Below the pieces are notes generated by a model that was given only the letters and a program-made list of their open reading frames with translations, was not told the DNA's origin and ran no database searches. The position numbers were made by a program, and so were the translations under genes. From the NCBI GenBank assembly GCA_016869765.1, contig VGES01000005.1, positions 42,981 to 106,980 on the forward strand: DNA of 64,000 nucleotides. Reading direction: 5' to 3'. This document shows positions 17,781 through 27,338 of the stretch, piece by piece (positions within the stretch are counted from its first letter, which is position 1; every line of letters begins with the position of its first letter). The DNA comes from Alphaproteobacteria bacterium (GTDB lineage: Bacteria > Pseudomonadota > Alphaproteobacteria > SHVP01).

Positions 17781-18739
17781 GACAGACCGTACGCCGCGGG
17801 ACTCTGGACCGCCTGATGAAACCGCAGCTTTGCCGAGTACTCGAGCGGATCCTTGGGGCGCACGAGGGCGCCTTCGACCTGATGGAGCCAGTCGTAGAGA
17901 CGCGTCAGGAGAAACCGCAGCGCGGCGCCCCGCGCCAGCAGCGGCAATGCCGCGAGTTCGTCGGGGCTGAGTGGTCGAACCTCGCGGTAGGCGGCAAGCA
18001 ACTGGCGCGCTTTGGTCACGTTGAACGCATGGTCGAGCTCGAAACACCACGCGTTGAGCCCGATCGCCAGGTCGTAAGCCAGGGTGTCGGTGCACGCGAA
18101 ATAAAAGTCGATCAATCCGGAGACCCTGTCACCGATGAAGAACACGTTGTCGGGAAAGAGGTCGGCATGGATGGTGCCCACGGGTAACCGAGTCGGCCAC
18201 CGGCCTTCGAGGAAGGTAATCTCGTCGAGGATGAACTTTGCCAATCCGGGACGAACGCCATCGGCAAGCGGTTGGCACGCTTGGGCCAAGGTCTTCCAGC
18301 CCTCGACCGACAGGTCGTTTCGGCGGCGCTGCCCGAAACTCGCGCCGTTCAAGTGTAACTTCGCCATGGCACGACCGACCTCGGCGCAATGCTCGGGTTT
18401 TGGCCGCCGTACGGATACGCCCTCGAGAAACGAGACGATGGCCGCCGGTTTCCCCATGAGGTGGCGCAGCGCCTGGCCATCGCGTCCATGGATCGGCCTC
18501 GGACAGGCGGTGCCCTTGTCTGCGAGATGGTCGAGAAGCGCGAGAAAAAACGGCAAGTCCTCAGGCCGGACCCGCTTCTCGTAGATCGTGAGAATGAAGA
18601 CGCCCGCGCTCGTATGGATTAGGAAGTTGGAGTTTTCGACACCCTCGGCAATGCCCTTGCACGAAACGAGATCGCCGATCGCGTACTCGGTGAGGAACGT
18701 TGCCAGGGTCTCCGAATCGACCTCGGTGTAAACCGCCAT
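17777..18739 (-). CDS. thrB: Homoserine kinase (aminoglycoside-phosphotransferase fold)
   Basis: Phosphorylates homoserine, the step before threonine synthase. The 320-residue protein belongs to the APH-like ThrB type of proteobacteria, not the GHMP type: [27 protein letters not shown] forms the N-lobe and [16 protein letters not shown]...[18 protein letters not shown] holds the catalytic aspartate and metal-binding motif. The start at ATG 18739 gives MAVYTEVD, as usual. It sits between ispH (8 nt upstream) and rnhA (overlap), forming an ispH-thrB-rnhA operon. Confidence 0.94.
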   Translation of the reverse strand: MAVYTEVDSETLATFLTEYAIGDLVSCKGIAEGVENSNFLIHTSAGVFILTIYEKRVRPEDLPFFLALLDHLADKGTACPRPIHGRDGQALRHLMGKPAAIVSFLEGVSVRRPKPEHCAEVGRAMAKLHLNGASFGQRRRNDLSVEGWKTLAQACQPLADGVRPGLAKFILDEITFLEGRWPTRLPVGTIHADLFPDNVFFIGDRVSGLIDFYFACTDTLAYDLAIGLNAWCFELDHAFNVTKARQLLAAYREVRPLSPDELAALPLLARGAALRFLLTRLYDWLHQVEGALVRPKDPLEYSAKLRFHQAVQSPAAYGLS

Positions 18740-18747
18740 GGTCGCCC

Positions 18748-19689
18748 CTAGGCCTCGAGGACGCGCGGCAACTTGAAGACGACGTCCTCGGGTACGCCAG
18801 CTGCCGAGTGCACCGTCACGGCGTAACGTACACGCAGGATCGCCAGTACTTCGTCGACCAATACCTCCGGTGCCGAAGCGCCGGCGCTGATCCCGAGGGT
18901 TTTCGCGCCGGCCAGATCGACCCAATCGATATCGCTGGCGCGCTGCACGAGGCGCGCCTTGGGGCAGCCGGCTCGTTGGGCTGCTTCGACCAAGCGCAGC
19001 GAGTTCGACGAGTTCGGCGCGCCGATGACCATGAAGTAGTCGCAGCGCGGCGCGAGCGCCTGAACGGCCCTCTGGCGGTTCGTCGTGGCATAGCAGATAT
19101 CTTCCTTGCGCGGCCCGACGATCTCGGGGAAACGACGACGGAGCACGTCGATCATCTCGGCCGTCTCGTCGATCGAGAGCGTCGTCTGCGTGATGTAGGC
19201 GAGTCGCGTCGTGCCGGGGTCGACGGTCTCGGCGTCAGTCTTGGTTTCGATCAACGTGATGGCCCCGTCCTCGAGTTGACCCATGGTGCCGATAACCTCG
19301 GGATGTCCGGCGTGTCCGATCAGCAGGACGTGCCGCCCCAAATCGTGGTGGAGTTCGGCCTCCCGATGGACTTTGCTCACCAAGGGGCAGGTTGCATCGA
19401 CATAGCGCAAACGGCGCTGCTCGGCGTCGCGTGGTACCGACTTTGGCACACCATGCGCCGAAAAGATGACCGGCGCGGCGGCGGGCACGTCTTCCAGTTC
19501 ATCGACGAAAACTGCACCCTTGGCTTCGAGTTGCTCGACCACGAAACGGTTGTGGACGATCTCGTGGCGGACGTAAACCGGCCGGCCGAATTTGGCCAAC
19601 GCGCGTTCGACGATCAGGATTGCGCGCTCGACCCCGGCACAGTAGCCGCGCGGACTCGCCAGCCAGACCGCCAGTGAGGGATTGGGCAT
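18748..19689 (-). CDS. ispH: 4-hydroxy-3-methylbut-2-enyl diphosphate reductase
   Basis: Last enzyme of the MEP isoprenoid pathway, producing IPP and DMAPP. The 313-residue protein has the three iron-sulfur cysteines at C17 ([12 protein letters not shown]), C101 (DATCPLV) and C199 ([11 protein letters not shown]), plus the catalytic TQTTLS and the NSSNS motif. ATG 19689 ([17 protein letters not shown]) is a better start than upstream in-frame alternatives. Another MEP gene, ispE, is in this window at about 59 kb. Confidence 0.95.
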   Translation of the reverse strand: MPNPSLAVWLASPRGYCAGVERAILIVERALAKFGRPVYVRHEIVHNRFVVEQLEAKGAVFVDELEDVPAAAPVIFSAHGVPKSVPRDAEQRRLRYVDATCPLVSKVHREAELHHDLGRHVLLIGHAGHPEVIGTMGQLEDGAITLIETKTDAETVDPGTTRLAYITQTTLSIDETAEMIDVLRRRFPEIVGPRKEDICYATTNRQRAVQALAPRCDYFMVIGAPNSSNSLRLVEAAQRAGCPKARLVQRASDIDWVDLAGAKTLGISAGASAPEVLVDEVLAILRVRYAVTVHSAAGVPEDVVFKLPRVLEA

Positions 19690-19816
19690 GGCCGGTTTTA
19701 TAGACGGTTTGTCCGTCGAACGGGAGCGACCGGCGAACGGCCGCTCAGCTTGTTTCGCGTCGGCCCGTTGGATAGAGTGGCCGTCCGAAATTTCGCCACG
19801 CCGACAAGGGATTCCC

Positions 19817-20056
19817 ATGGCCGAGCCGACGATCGCGCAGAAGGCCCCGTACGCCGTTCAGGTCGAGGCGGGCAAAGACTACTTCTGGTGCCGTTGCGGC
19901 CTCAGCAAGAAGCAGCCGTTCTGTGATGGGAGCCACAAGGGTGGCGCCTTCACTCCGGTCAAATACTCCGCGACGCAGTCGGCCAAGGTGTTTCTGTGTG
20001 GGTGCAAGCACACCAAGAATCAGCCGATGTGCGACGGATCGCATAAGGCACTCTAG
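19817..20056 (+). CDS. Double-CDGSH iron-sulfur protein
   Basis: A 79-residue protein made of two CDGSH zinc-finger-like units, each binding a 2Fe-2S cluster through three Cys and one His. Ligands are C25, C27, C36, H40 and C61, C63, C72, H76. Bacterial proteins of this type are small and soluble; roles in redox sensing or iron-sulfur transfer are suggested for the family. The ATG at 19817 follows an AAGG element. It is divergent from ispH. Confidence 0.9.
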   Translation: MAEPTIAQKAPYAVQVEAGKDYFWCRCGLSKKQPFCDGSHKGGAFTPVKYSATQSAKVFLCGCKHTKNQPMCDGSHKAL

Positions 20057-20062
20057 ATTCGT

Positions 20063-20617
20063 TTGTTCCCAGCTCGCTCTATCCTTCGCCGCCTCGTCGC
20101 GTCCGGATTGGTGGCCGGCGCGACCTTGACGCTGGCCGCCTGCGGTCTGCTCTCTGGCGAAGAGGCGCGACCGTGCCCGCGCGTCGCCGTGATCGTCGAC
20201 GCGGCCAACCTCACCGTCTTCACCCCGGGACCCGGACGCGATCTGATCGACGTCCAGTACGAAGCCGAGGTTGCGCAATTGGCGACGACCTGCCGCTACG
20301 ACCGCAATTCGGTGACGAGCACGGTGCCGATCCGTGTCATCGCAACGCGAGGACCGGCGGCGCAAACCAATCAGGTCACGATCCCGTTCTTTGTCGCGAT
20401 CGCCGAGGGCCGGGGGAACGTGCTCGGACGGGAACGCTTCGAGTCGACACTCGTGTTCCAGGGCAACCAACGTCGCGCGGGGGTCGTGGAGGAGATCGAG
20501 CAGATCGTTCGGTTGAGAACGCCGACGCAGAATGCCGCAGAGTTCGATATCCTGATCGGTCTGGAGTTGACACCCGATCAGCTTCAGTTCAATCGCCAAC
20601 GCCTCGGACGGCGTTAG
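20063..20617 (+). CDS. Hypothetical lipoprotein
   Basis: I do not recognise a named family. The 184-residue product has a lipoprotein signal peptide ending in the lipobox LAAC (about residues 24-27) and a mature domain that looks beta-rich, with GRDLIDVQYEAEVAQLATTCRYD in the middle. The start is a TTG at 20063, 6 nt after the CDGSH gene; no ATG fits better. The 3' end overlaps the convergent DUF962 gene by 29 bp. Export is well supported, function is not. Confidence 0.7.
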   Translation: MFPARSILRRLVASGLVAGATLTLAACGLLSGEEARPCPRVAVIVDAANLTVFTPGPGRDLIDVQYEAEVAQLATTCRYDRNSVTSTVPIRVIATRGPAAQTNQVTIPFFVAIAEGRGNVLGRERFESTLVFQGNQRRAGVVEEIEQIVRLRTPTQNAAEFDILIGLELTPDQLQFNRQRLGRR

Positions 20618-21134
20618 TTCGCGAACCGGCCGTCGGGAGATGTCGCGGCATCTGCCCGGCGACATCGGCCGCAAGGCCACGTTTCAGTCCGAGCGCGAAC
20701 AGGACTTCAGCGACGAGAAAAATCGGCGCGATCAGGACTTGAAAGAGGTTGTCGACGAGGGCGGGGCGACGTCCCTCGAACATGTGTCCGATGAGTTGGA
20801 CGATCCAGCCTCCCACGAAAGCGATAGCAAACACGACGAGTCCGACACTTTCCTCGAGGAGCGCGACCCATTGTGCCGCGACGAAGATCGGCGCCAGGAC
20901 CAGCACGGTGATCGCGCCGATGAAACGGTCGAGGATCGCGTAATAGGCGAGGATGACGATCGTGAACACCAGTGCCAGTGACACGGGAATCCCCGCTACG
21001 TCGTGGGCGACCCATCCCATCGGGATCAAGATTGCGAAGGCGATGGCGGGAACGCCAACGAAGTGGGTGGCGCGATTTCGCGCGTTGCGATGGTAGGCGG
21101 CGTATATCGCCATTTGATCCGCAAGGGTCTTCAT
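20589..21134 (-). CDS. DUF962 / Mpo1-like membrane protein
   Basis: The 181-residue product begins MKTLADQMAIYAAYHRNARNRATHFVGVPAI, the signature of the DUF962 family that includes yeast Mpo1, a fatty-acid alpha-dioxygenase. The HFVGVP and IQLIGHMFEGRRPAL-like (VQLIGHMFEGRRPAL) stretches carry the conserved histidines, and there are about four hydrophobic helices. ATG 21134 has GAGAGG upstream. Function in bacteria is unproven. A perfect DnaA box lies 44 nt upstream. Confidence 0.82.
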   Translation of the reverse strand: MKTLADQMAIYAAYHRNARNRATHFVGVPAIAFAILIPMGWVAHDVAGIPVSLALVFTIVILAYYAILDRFIGAITVLVLAPIFVAAQWVALLEESVGLVVFAIAFVGGWIVQLIGHMFEGRRPALVDNLFQVLIAPIFLVAEVLFALGLKRGLAADVAGQMPRHLPTAGSRTNAVRGVGD

Positions 21135-21177
21135 CTGCCTCTCGGAGGGTTGCCCGAGATCATCATGCCACAGCGAC

Positions 21178-21186
21178 TTATCCACA
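21178..21186 (+). promoter_or_regulatory. Perfect DnaA-box 9-mer
   Basis: TTATCCACA matches the strict DnaA box exactly. It lies between the divergent DUF962 gene and the glycine riboswitch promoter, about 30 nt upstream of the gcv -35 element. One box does not make an origin; it may be a DnaA-responsive site or chance. Confidence 0.4.
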
Positions 21187-21216
21187 GGGAAATCGGTGGC
21201 GATCGTGTGGCGTCGA

Positions 21217-21244
21217 TTGACTCGGACCATTCGCCACCTAAGAT
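21217..21244 (+). promoter_or_regulatory. Sigma70-like promoter of the gcv operon
   Basis: TTGACT (21217-21222) and TAAGAT (21239-21244) are 16 nt apart. A start near 21251 would place the RNA 5' end just ahead of the first glycine aptamer, which is what this regulator needs. Confidence 0.6.
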
Positions 21245-21261
21245 CGCCGGCCATCAGACGA

Positions 21262-21437
21262 GCCCTGTGGGAGAGACCAGGACAATCCTGGCGCCGAAGG
21301 AGCAACGGCCTCGGAAACTCTCAGGCAAAAGGACCGCAGGGGGATGATTCTCTGGAAAGTGAATCGGCGGTAGCCGGTTCCACCGAAGGGGCAAGCCGGG
21401 TTTCCGGTCAATCTCTTCAGGTTCCACGACAGAGGGG
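21262..21437 (+). promoter_or_regulatory. Tandem glycine riboswitch
   Basis: Two consecutive aptamers with the conserved glycine-riboswitch elements lie upstream of gcvT. The first (about 21262-21345) has GGGAGAGACC, CGCCGAAGGAGCAA and CTCTCAGGCAAAAGGACCG. The second (about 21350-21437) has TCTGGAAAG, CACCGAAGGGGCAA and CTTCAGGTTCCACGACAGAGG. The linker is only a few nucleotides, as in the cooperative class. In most bacteria glycine binding turns on the downstream cleavage genes. Some 48 nt separate it from the gcvT start, and no classical terminator is evident, so control of translation is plausible. Confidence 0.93.
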
Positions 21438-21485
21438 GTCACGGCGAGGGTTTTCCGCGCCGGGGCTTTGGCTCGTGGAGGATTC

Positions 21486-22592
21486 GTGGACTCGTCGGGG
21501 CAGACCCCAAAACGCACACCGCTCTACGCCCTCCATGAGGAGTTGGGGGCGAAGTTCGTCCCGTTCGCCGGCTACGCGATGCCCGTTCAGTATCGTCAGG
21601 GAATCCTGGCCGAGCATCGCCATACGCGAACGCAGGCCGGCTTGTTCGATGTTTCGCACATGGGCCAGGTCGTCGTCGTCGGAGTCAATGCCGCCCGGGC
21701 ACTCGAGGCCCTGGTCCCCGGAGACCTCCAGGCGCTGGCAGTTAATCATGTGCGTTACACGATGTTCACCAACGATCGTGGCGGTGTGCTCGACGACCTC
21801 ATGGTGACCAACGCCGAGGAACATCTGTTCCTGGTCGTCAACGCGAGCCGCAAGAACGAGGATCTGGCGCACCTCGAGGGCCACATCCGTGGTTGCGGGA
21901 TCGGGCCACGTCGGGAGTTGGCCCTGTTGGCGTTGCAAGGGCCGACAGCGGCCGCCGTGCTGGGTCGGATGGTCCGGAACGTCGCGACCATGAAGTTTAT
22001 GACCAGCATCATCGCGAGTATCGATGGGATCGCCTGCCGAATCAGCCGGTCGGGCTACACCGGCGAGGACGGTTTCGAAATCTCGGTCCGTGACGAGCGC
22101 GCCGAGGATTTGGCGCGCCGATTGCTCAAGGAACCCGGAGTGGCGCCGATCGGACTCGGAGCCCGCGATTCCCTGCGCCTCGAGGCGGGCCTCTGCCTCT
22201 ATGGCCAGGACCTGACGCCCGACATCACGCCGATCGAAGCCGGACTTGCCTGGACGATTTCAAAGCGTCGCCGCGGCGAGGGTGGATTTCCCGGCGCCAC
22301 GGTCATCACCGGTCAACTCCGGGACGGCCCCGCGCGCCGCCGCGTGGGCCTGAAGCCCGAGGGGCGTGCACCGGCTCGCGAGCACACGCCCGTCGTCGAT
22401 GCGAACGGCCAGATGGTCGGCGAAGTGTCGAGCGGCGGGTTCGGTCCAACCGTCGGCGGTCCGGTCGCGATGGCCTACGTTCCTGCCTCGCACGCGAAGG
22501 TCGGTAGCCACATCGGCTTGTCAATTCGCGGCGCGGTCCATCCTGCTTCGGTGGTCTCGCTGCCGTTCGTCCCACATCGCTACGCAAAATAG
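21486..22592 (+). CDS. gcvT: Glycine cleavage system T protein (aminomethyltransferase)
   Basis: Transfers the methylene group from the lipoylated H protein to tetrahydrofolate and releases ammonia. The 368-residue protein has the N-terminal LHEELGAKFVPFAGYAMPVQY, DVSHMGQVVV and RSGYTGEDGFEISV motifs; the last contains the folate-binding region. GTG 21486 is chosen because GGAGG (21477-21481) precedes it, although the spacing is short; a TTG at 21468 is possible. It is the first gene of the riboswitch-controlled operon. Confidence 0.94.
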   Translation: MDSSGQTPKRTPLYALHEELGAKFVPFAGYAMPVQYRQGILAEHRHTRTQAGLFDVSHMGQVVVVGVNAARALEALVPGDLQALAVNHVRYTMFTNDRGGVLDDLMVTNAEEHLFLVVNASRKNEDLAHLEGHIRGCGIGPRRELALLALQGPTAAAVLGRMVRNVATMKFMTSIIASIDGIACRISRSGYTGEDGFEISVRDERAEDLARRLLKEPGVAPIGLGARDSLRLEAGLCLYGQDLTPDITPIEAGLAWTISKRRRGEGGFPGATVITGQLRDGPARRRVGLKPEGRAPAREHTPVVDANGQMVGEVSSGGFGPTVGGPVAMAYVPASHAKVGSHIGLSIRGAVHPASVVSLPFVPHRYAK

Positions 22593-22604
22593 AGGAACCA
22601 GCGC

Positions 22605-22982
22605 ATGAGCGGTCTCAAGTACACCCAGGAACACGAGTGGATCCTACGCGACGGCAATGTCGGGGTCGTCGGCATTACCGATTACGCCCAGGGCCAATTG
22701 GGCGATGTCGTGTACGTCGAATTGCCGTCTGCCGGTACCGAAATCGAGGCGGGTGGGCAGGCGGCGATCGTCGAGTCGGTCAAGGCCGCGAGCGAGGTTT
22801 ATTCGCCCGTGAGCGGCAAAGTCGTCGCCGTCAACGACGACCTCGCGGACAATCCCGGCTTGGTGAACGAAAGCGCCGAGGGCGATGGCTGGTTCTTCCG
22901 CATCGAACTCGGCGATCCATCGGAACTCGATGATCTCATGGACAAAGCGGCCTATGACGCGTTCATCGCGGGGTTGAAGTGA
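22605..22982 (+). CDS. gcvH: Glycine cleavage system H protein
   Basis: Lipoyl carrier that shuttles the aminomethyl group between the P, T and L proteins. The 125-residue protein has the lipoylation lysine K60 in [17 protein letters not shown] and the [19 protein letters not shown] stretch. It lies 12 nt after gcvT, and its last base is shared with the gcvPA start. Confidence 0.96.
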   Translation: MSGLKYTQEHEWILRDGNVGVVGITDYAQGQLGDVVYVELPSAGTEIEAGGQAAIVESVKAASEVYSPVSGKVVAVNDDLADNPGLVNESAEGDGWFFRIELGDPSELDDLMDKAAYDAFIAGLK

Positions 22983-24328
22983 TGCGTTATTTGCCGCACA
23001 CCCCGAGCGATCGAGCCGCCATGATGCGGGCCATCGGCATCACGGCGATCGATGAGCTGTTTTGCTACGTTCCGAAGGACGCGTTGTTGGCGCGCCCGGT
23101 CGATCTTCCGCCACACGCTGGCGAGCTGGCGGTCGAGCGCGTCATGACCGCACACGCCAGCCGAAATATGTCGGCCGGCAGCGTGCCGAGTTTCCTCGGG
23201 GCGGGGGCTTACCGCCACCACGTTCCGGCAGCGGTCGACCATCTGATCCAGCGCAGCGAGTTCCTCACCTCTTACACGCCCTATCAGCCCGAGGTGGCTC
23301 AAGGCACGCTGCAGGTACTTTTCGAGTTCCAGACCCAGGTCGCCCTGCTGACCGGCATGGACGTCGCCAACGCCTCGATGTACGACGGTGCTACGGCCTG
23401 TGCCGAAGCGGTTCTGATGGCCAACCGCATCACCCGACGGCGCAAAGTGCTGCTTTCCGGCGGGCTGCATCCCCAGTACCGGGCGGTGACCGAGACTCAA
23501 GTCCGCTATCTCGACTGCGCGGTCGCGGCCATGGATGCCGATGTGACCGGGCAGGAAGCGATGGCGCCGCGCATCGACCGCGAGACCTCCTGTGTCGTTG
23601 TGCAAAACCCATCCTTCTACGGGCACATCCGGGACCTGCGGCCGCTGGCAGCCGCCTGCCAGGCGGCGGGCGCCCTGCTCATCGTCGTGGTCACCGAGGT
23701 CGTGTCGCTTGGTGCCGTGATGCCGCCCGGAGAAATGGGGGCCGACATCGTGGTCGCCGAGGGTCAATCCATCGGCAACGCGCTCAACTTCGGGGGCCCC
23801 TACCTCGGCCTGTTCTCCACCCGGGAGAAGTACGTGCGCCAGATGCCGGGACGACTTTGTGGCGAGACCGTCGATGCCGATGGTCGTCGCGGTTTCGTTC
23901 TAACGCTGTCGACGCGGGAGCAGCACATTCGGCGCGAGAAGGCGACGAGCAACATCTGTACGAATTCCGGATTGTGCGCACTGGCATTCACCATTCACCT
24001 TTCGCTCCTCGGCGATGTCGGCCTCAGGCGAATGGCCGAACTCAATCATCGGGCCGCGGTCGATCTCGCGAGAGCGTTGGGTTCGGTCCCGGGAGTCGAG
24101 GTGATCAATCGTACGTTCTTCAACGAGTTCACGGTGCGATTGCCGCGACCGGCAGCGGCAATCGTCGATGCCCTCGCGGAGCAGCGCATCCTTGCCGGCG
24201 TACCGGTCAGTCGGCTCGAACCCGGTCGACCGGACCTCGATCGGTTGCTCTTGGTCGCCGTGACGGAGACGACTCAAGCGGCGGATCGCGACGCCTTGGT
24301 TGTTGGTCTGCGGAAGGTGCTGTCATGA
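22982..24328 (+). CDS. gcvPA: Glycine dehydrogenase (decarboxylating) subunit 1
   Basis: N-terminal half of the split P protein, which decarboxylates glycine with PLP. The 448-residue product starts [19 protein letters not shown], as usual, and contains [33 protein letters not shown] and the [22 protein letters not shown] segment. It works as a heterotetramer with GcvPB. The stop overlaps the gcvPB start (ATGA at 24325-24328). Confidence 0.95.
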   Translation: MRYLPHTPSDRAAMMRAIGITAIDELFCYVPKDALLARPVDLPPHAGELAVERVMTAHASRNMSAGSVPSFLGAGAYRHHVPAAVDHLIQRSEFLTSYTPYQPEVAQGTLQVLFEFQTQVALLTGMDVANASMYDGATACAEAVLMANRITRRRKVLLSGGLHPQYRAVTETQVRYLDCAVAAMDADVTGQEAMAPRIDRETSCVVVQNPSFYGHIRDLRPLAAACQAAGALLIVVVTEVVSLGAVMPPGEMGADIVVAEGQSIGNALNFGGPYLGLFSTREKYVRQMPGRLCGETVDADGRRGFVLTLSTREQHIRREKATSNICTNSGLCALAFTIHLSLLGDVGLRRMAELNHRAAVDLARALGSVPGVEVINRTFFNEFTVRLPRPAAAIVDALAEQRILAGVPVSRLEPGRPDLDRLLLVAVTETTQAADRDALVVGLRKVLS

Positions 24329-25893
24329 GCGCTCGTTCCCAGGCACATTCGTCGGGTCGGCAAGCGTCGCCGTCAACGGCCGAAGTGACGGCGACCACCA
24401 GCGGGCATCGTGGGCTCGCGATGGAGGAGGCCCTACTGTTCGAGCAGGGCGCTCCTGGTCGGTGCGGAGTCGATCTTCCCGAACCAAGCCGTGGTGAGAA
24501 TCGCCTGGGCGGGCTGGAACGCACCGGCGATATCGGTCTGCCAGGCCTCTCCGAGCCGGAAGTGGTCCGTCACTTCGTGCGACTGTCACAGAAGAACTAC
24601 GCGATCGACGCCGGGCTGTACCCGCTCGGCTCGTGCACCATGAAGCACAACCCGCGCCTCAACGAGAAGATGGCGCGCCTACCGGGGTTCGCCGACGTCC
24701 ATCCGCTGCAGCCGACTTCGACCGTGCAGGGAGCGCTGGCCGTGATGGACGAGGTCGCACGTTGGCTCAAGGTCCTCACGGGCCTGCCGGCGGTCGCCCT
24801 ATCGCCCGGAGCCGGTGCGCACGGTGAAATGTGCGGCATGATGGCCATTCGTGCGGCGATCGACGCCCGTGGGGAATCCCGCAAGCGCATCCTCGTTCCA
24901 GACTCGGCGCACGGCACGAACCCGGCGACTGCGGTGCTCTGCGGATTCACCGTCGATCCGGTCCCCTCGGATTCGCGCGGCCGGATCGACTTGTCGGCCC
25001 TCAAGGCCAAGCTCGGGCCCGATGTTGCCGCCATCATGCTGACCAACCCCAACACGTGCGGTCTGTTCGAGAACGAGATTCGCGAGGCGGCCGCGGCGAT
25101 CCACGGCGTCGGAGGTTTCTTCTACTGCGACGGCGCCAATTTCAATGCGATCGTCGGCAAGGTGCGTCCCGGGGACCTGGGGATCGACGCCATGCACATC
25201 AACTTGCACAAGACGTTTTCGACGCCGCACGGCGGCGGTGGCCCGGGGTCGGGCCCGGTTGTCCTCTCCGCGGCGCTCGCACCGTTTGCACCGCTGCCCT
25301 TCGTCGTGCACGGTCGCCAAGGGCTGCAACTGGTCGAAGCGCCGAATGGGGAGCACGGTGGCCAAGCGTTCGGACGCGTCAAAGCGTTCCATGGACAGAT
25401 GGGCATGTTTGTCCGGGCTTTGACTTACATGCTGTCGCATGGCAGCGATGGCCTGCGGCAAGTGGCCGAGGACTCGGTCCTCAACGCCAACTATATCTTG
25501 GCGGCGCTCCAGGACGAGTTGTCGCCGGCCTACCCCGGTCCGTGCATGCACGAGGTGTTGTTCGACGACCGCTTCCTCAAGGACACCGGCGTGACGACAC
25601 TCGACTTTGCCAAGGCGATGATCGACGAGGGGTACCACCCGATGACGGTTTACTTCCCGTTGATCGTCCACGGCGCGCTCCTCACCGAGCCCACCGAAAG
25701 CGAGTCGCGATCTTCGCTCGATCAATTCATCGCGACGCTCCGCGCGCTCGCTCGTCGGGCCAAGGGCGGGGACGCGGCGCATTTCGTTCAGGCGCCTCGG
25801 CTCGCGCCGCGCCGGCGCCTGGACGAGACTCGCGCCGCGCGCAATCCTGTGTTGCGCTGGCGTCCGCCGAGTCCGGCCCAGGCCGCCGAATAG
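24325..25893 (+). CDS. gcvPB: Glycine dehydrogenase (decarboxylating) subunit 2
   Basis: C-terminal, PLP-carrying half of the split P protein. The 522-residue product has the PLP lysine in [21 protein letters not shown] and the conserved [17 protein letters not shown] and [17 protein letters not shown] segments. The frame is open far upstream through gcvPA, but ATG 24325 overlapping the gcvPA stop is clearly the start. The first about 30 residues are low in conservation. It ends the operon, 6 nt from the convergent MmgE/PrpD gene. Confidence 0.95.
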   Translation: MSARSQAHSSGRQASPSTAEVTATTSGHRGLAMEEALLFEQGAPGRCGVDLPEPSRGENRLGGLERTGDIGLPGLSEPEVVRHFVRLSQKNYAIDAGLYPLGSCTMKHNPRLNEKMARLPGFADVHPLQPTSTVQGALAVMDEVARWLKVLTGLPAVALSPGAGAHGEMCGMMAIRAAIDARGESRKRILVPDSAHGTNPATAVLCGFTVDPVPSDSRGRIDLSALKAKLGPDVAAIMLTNPNTCGLFENEIREAAAAIHGVGGFFYCDGANFNAIVGKVRPGDLGIDAMHINLHKTFSTPHGGGGPGSGPVVLSAALAPFAPLPFVVHGRQGLQLVEAPNGEHGGQAFGRVKAFHGQMGMFVRALTYMLSHGSDGLRQVAEDSVLNANYILAALQDELSPAYPGPCMHEVLFDDRFLKDTGVTTLDFAKAMIDEGYHPMTVYFPLIVHGALLTEPTESESRSSLDQFIATLRALARRAKGGDAAHFVQAPRLAPRRRLDETRAARNPVLRWRPPSPAQAAE

Positions 25894-25899
25894 GTCGGT

Positions 25900-27294
25900 T
25901 CACGTTTTCGGAGTCTGGTCCACCACGAGCAACGCCGCGAGTTCGCCCACGTCGACGACCGTGTCGATCGACCGCAACGCAGTGATCAGTCGCTCCGCGT
26001 GTGTTGGCGTGAGTGCCAAGGAGGATGCTTCGCGGAACTTGGCGTCGATTGCCGCGGCGCTCATGGGTCTGTTCGGGCTGCCCAGCGTCTGGCCGAGGCT
26101 GGCCTGCGCCCGGTAGGAGCGCCCAGCGGCGACGATTTCTACCGATCCCAGGACGTCGTCCCGTCGCGTCTCCTCGTAGGCCAGTGTCGCTTCGCGATCT
26201 TCGCGCACCTCGACCATGGCCGCGAGGCGACGGGCGCGGGGATCCCGAAGACGCGAAGCGGTCACCCACTTCGGCCCAGCCGGTATTCCCAGAACCACCA
26301 TCGCCGCGGCCCAGTGGATCGAATAGATCGCCTCCCAGTAGGTATCGGGAGCGGGGTCGACCTGGTGCGGGACGGCGGAAACACGGGGGACATGCAAGCG
26401 GAGCTCGGTCACGGTGTCGGGATCGATCGCGTGGTCCTGCAGCAGATCGCTCAGGGCCTGGATGGCGCACTGGCCGGGTCGGTTGCACGGCCAAGGTTTG
26501 AGTTCCATTCGACCGATCAAGTCGAACGGGGGCGGCTGGCGCAGGAGACCAGGGACGTCGTAGTCCGCTCGGTCGCGATCGATTTCGGCCTCGACGCTCG
26601 TTAGTCCATGGGCGACGAGGAGCGCAGCCTCGATGCCATGCCGCGCATGAAAAAACGGCGTGGCGAGCGGGCCCGGTGTTCCGAAGGGTGAAATGCGTTT
26701 GGCTTCGAACGCGAGCGTCGCCACTCGGGAGCTCGTGTCGGCACGAAACCGATGCGGCATCTCCCAAGCGAGGTTGAGTGCCCGGGCGGTGCGGCGGCGA
26801 TCGAAACCGTGTAGTCGCGCGGCTATGGCCGCGGCCGTTGTCCGATGGTGGGCCATGCCGTTGTTGGCGCGCACGGCTTGATGGAAGCGGGCGCAGTGGA
26901 GATAGCCCAATGCGGCCGCGGTGACCATGGCTCGGCCCGTCGTCCCGACCCGCTGACCGACAGCGAGCGCGGTGTGGACGCAAAGCGGACCGATATGCCG
27001 TCCGGGCCCGGTTTCTTCGAAGTTGGTGGCGCGAGAGAACTGCCCGTTGAGGCCAGCCGCGAGCGCCGCGGGAACACGGAGGTCGCTGCCCAGCAACACG
27101 GCGTCCGCTCGCCCGCCTTGGTCGCGGGCAAACGCGATGAGAGGGGCGCCCGTCAGAGCGGCGCCCATGTACGCGATCCCCACATGATCGAGAATGAGAG
27201 TCTCGATTGCCCGGCGCGCTCGATCGGGGATGTCGCCGTCGTCCGTTTCGGCGACTTCGGCCGCCAACGCCTCGGTGATCTTGGAGGACGTCAC
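25900..27294 (-). CDS. MmgE/PrpD family protein (full length)
   Basis: A 464-residue member of the family that includes 2-methylcitrate dehydratase and cis-aconitate decarboxylase. Landmarks are LDHVGIAYMGAALTGAPL, GLNGQFSRATNFEETGPGRHIGP and AAAIAARLHGFDRRRTARALNLAW, matching the helical N-terminal domain, with the smaller C-terminal domain after about residue 270. The reading frame is open a further 670 nt upstream, but similarity begins at GTG 27294. An AAGG precedes it. Members act on varied dicarboxylic and other acids, and no propionate genes are nearby, so the substrate is unknown. A diverged partial copy lies directly upstream. Confidence 0.82.
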   Translation of the reverse strand: MTSSKITEALAAEVAETDDGDIPDRARRAIETLILDHVGIAYMGAALTGAPLIAFARDQGGRADAVLLGSDLRVPAALAAGLNGQFSRATNFEETGPGRHIGPLCVHTALAVGQRVGTTGRAMVTAAALGYLHCARFHQAVRANNGMAHHRTTAAAIAARLHGFDRRRTARALNLAWEMPHRFRADTSSRVATLAFEAKRISPFGTPGPLATPFFHARHGIEAALLVAHGLTSVEAEIDRDRADYDVPGLLRQPPPFDLIGRMELKPWPCNRPGQCAIQALSDLLQDHAIDPDTVTELRLHVPRVSAVPHQVDPAPDTYWEAIYSIHWAAAMVVLGIPAGPKWVTASRLRDPRARRLAAMVEVREDREATLAYEETRRDDVLGSVEIVAAGRSYRAQASLGQTLGSPNRPMSAAAIDAKFREASSLALTPTHAERLITALRSIDTVVDVGELAALLVVDQTPKT

Positions 27295-27338
27295 GCTCGG
27301 CCTTACGTGATCGCGTCGATGATTGCGCGTCCCGAAGC

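Noticed and set aside
21178..21186. Replication origin suggested by an exact DnaA box
   Set aside because: Only one perfect box is present, with no box cluster, no AT-rich unwinding region and no dnaA/dnaN/hemE or similar landmark.
23062..24324. Long in-frame extension upstream of gcvPB
   Set aside because: The extension overlaps the clear gcvPA gene in another frame and shows no family similarity; gcvPB starts at the ATGA overlap at 24325.
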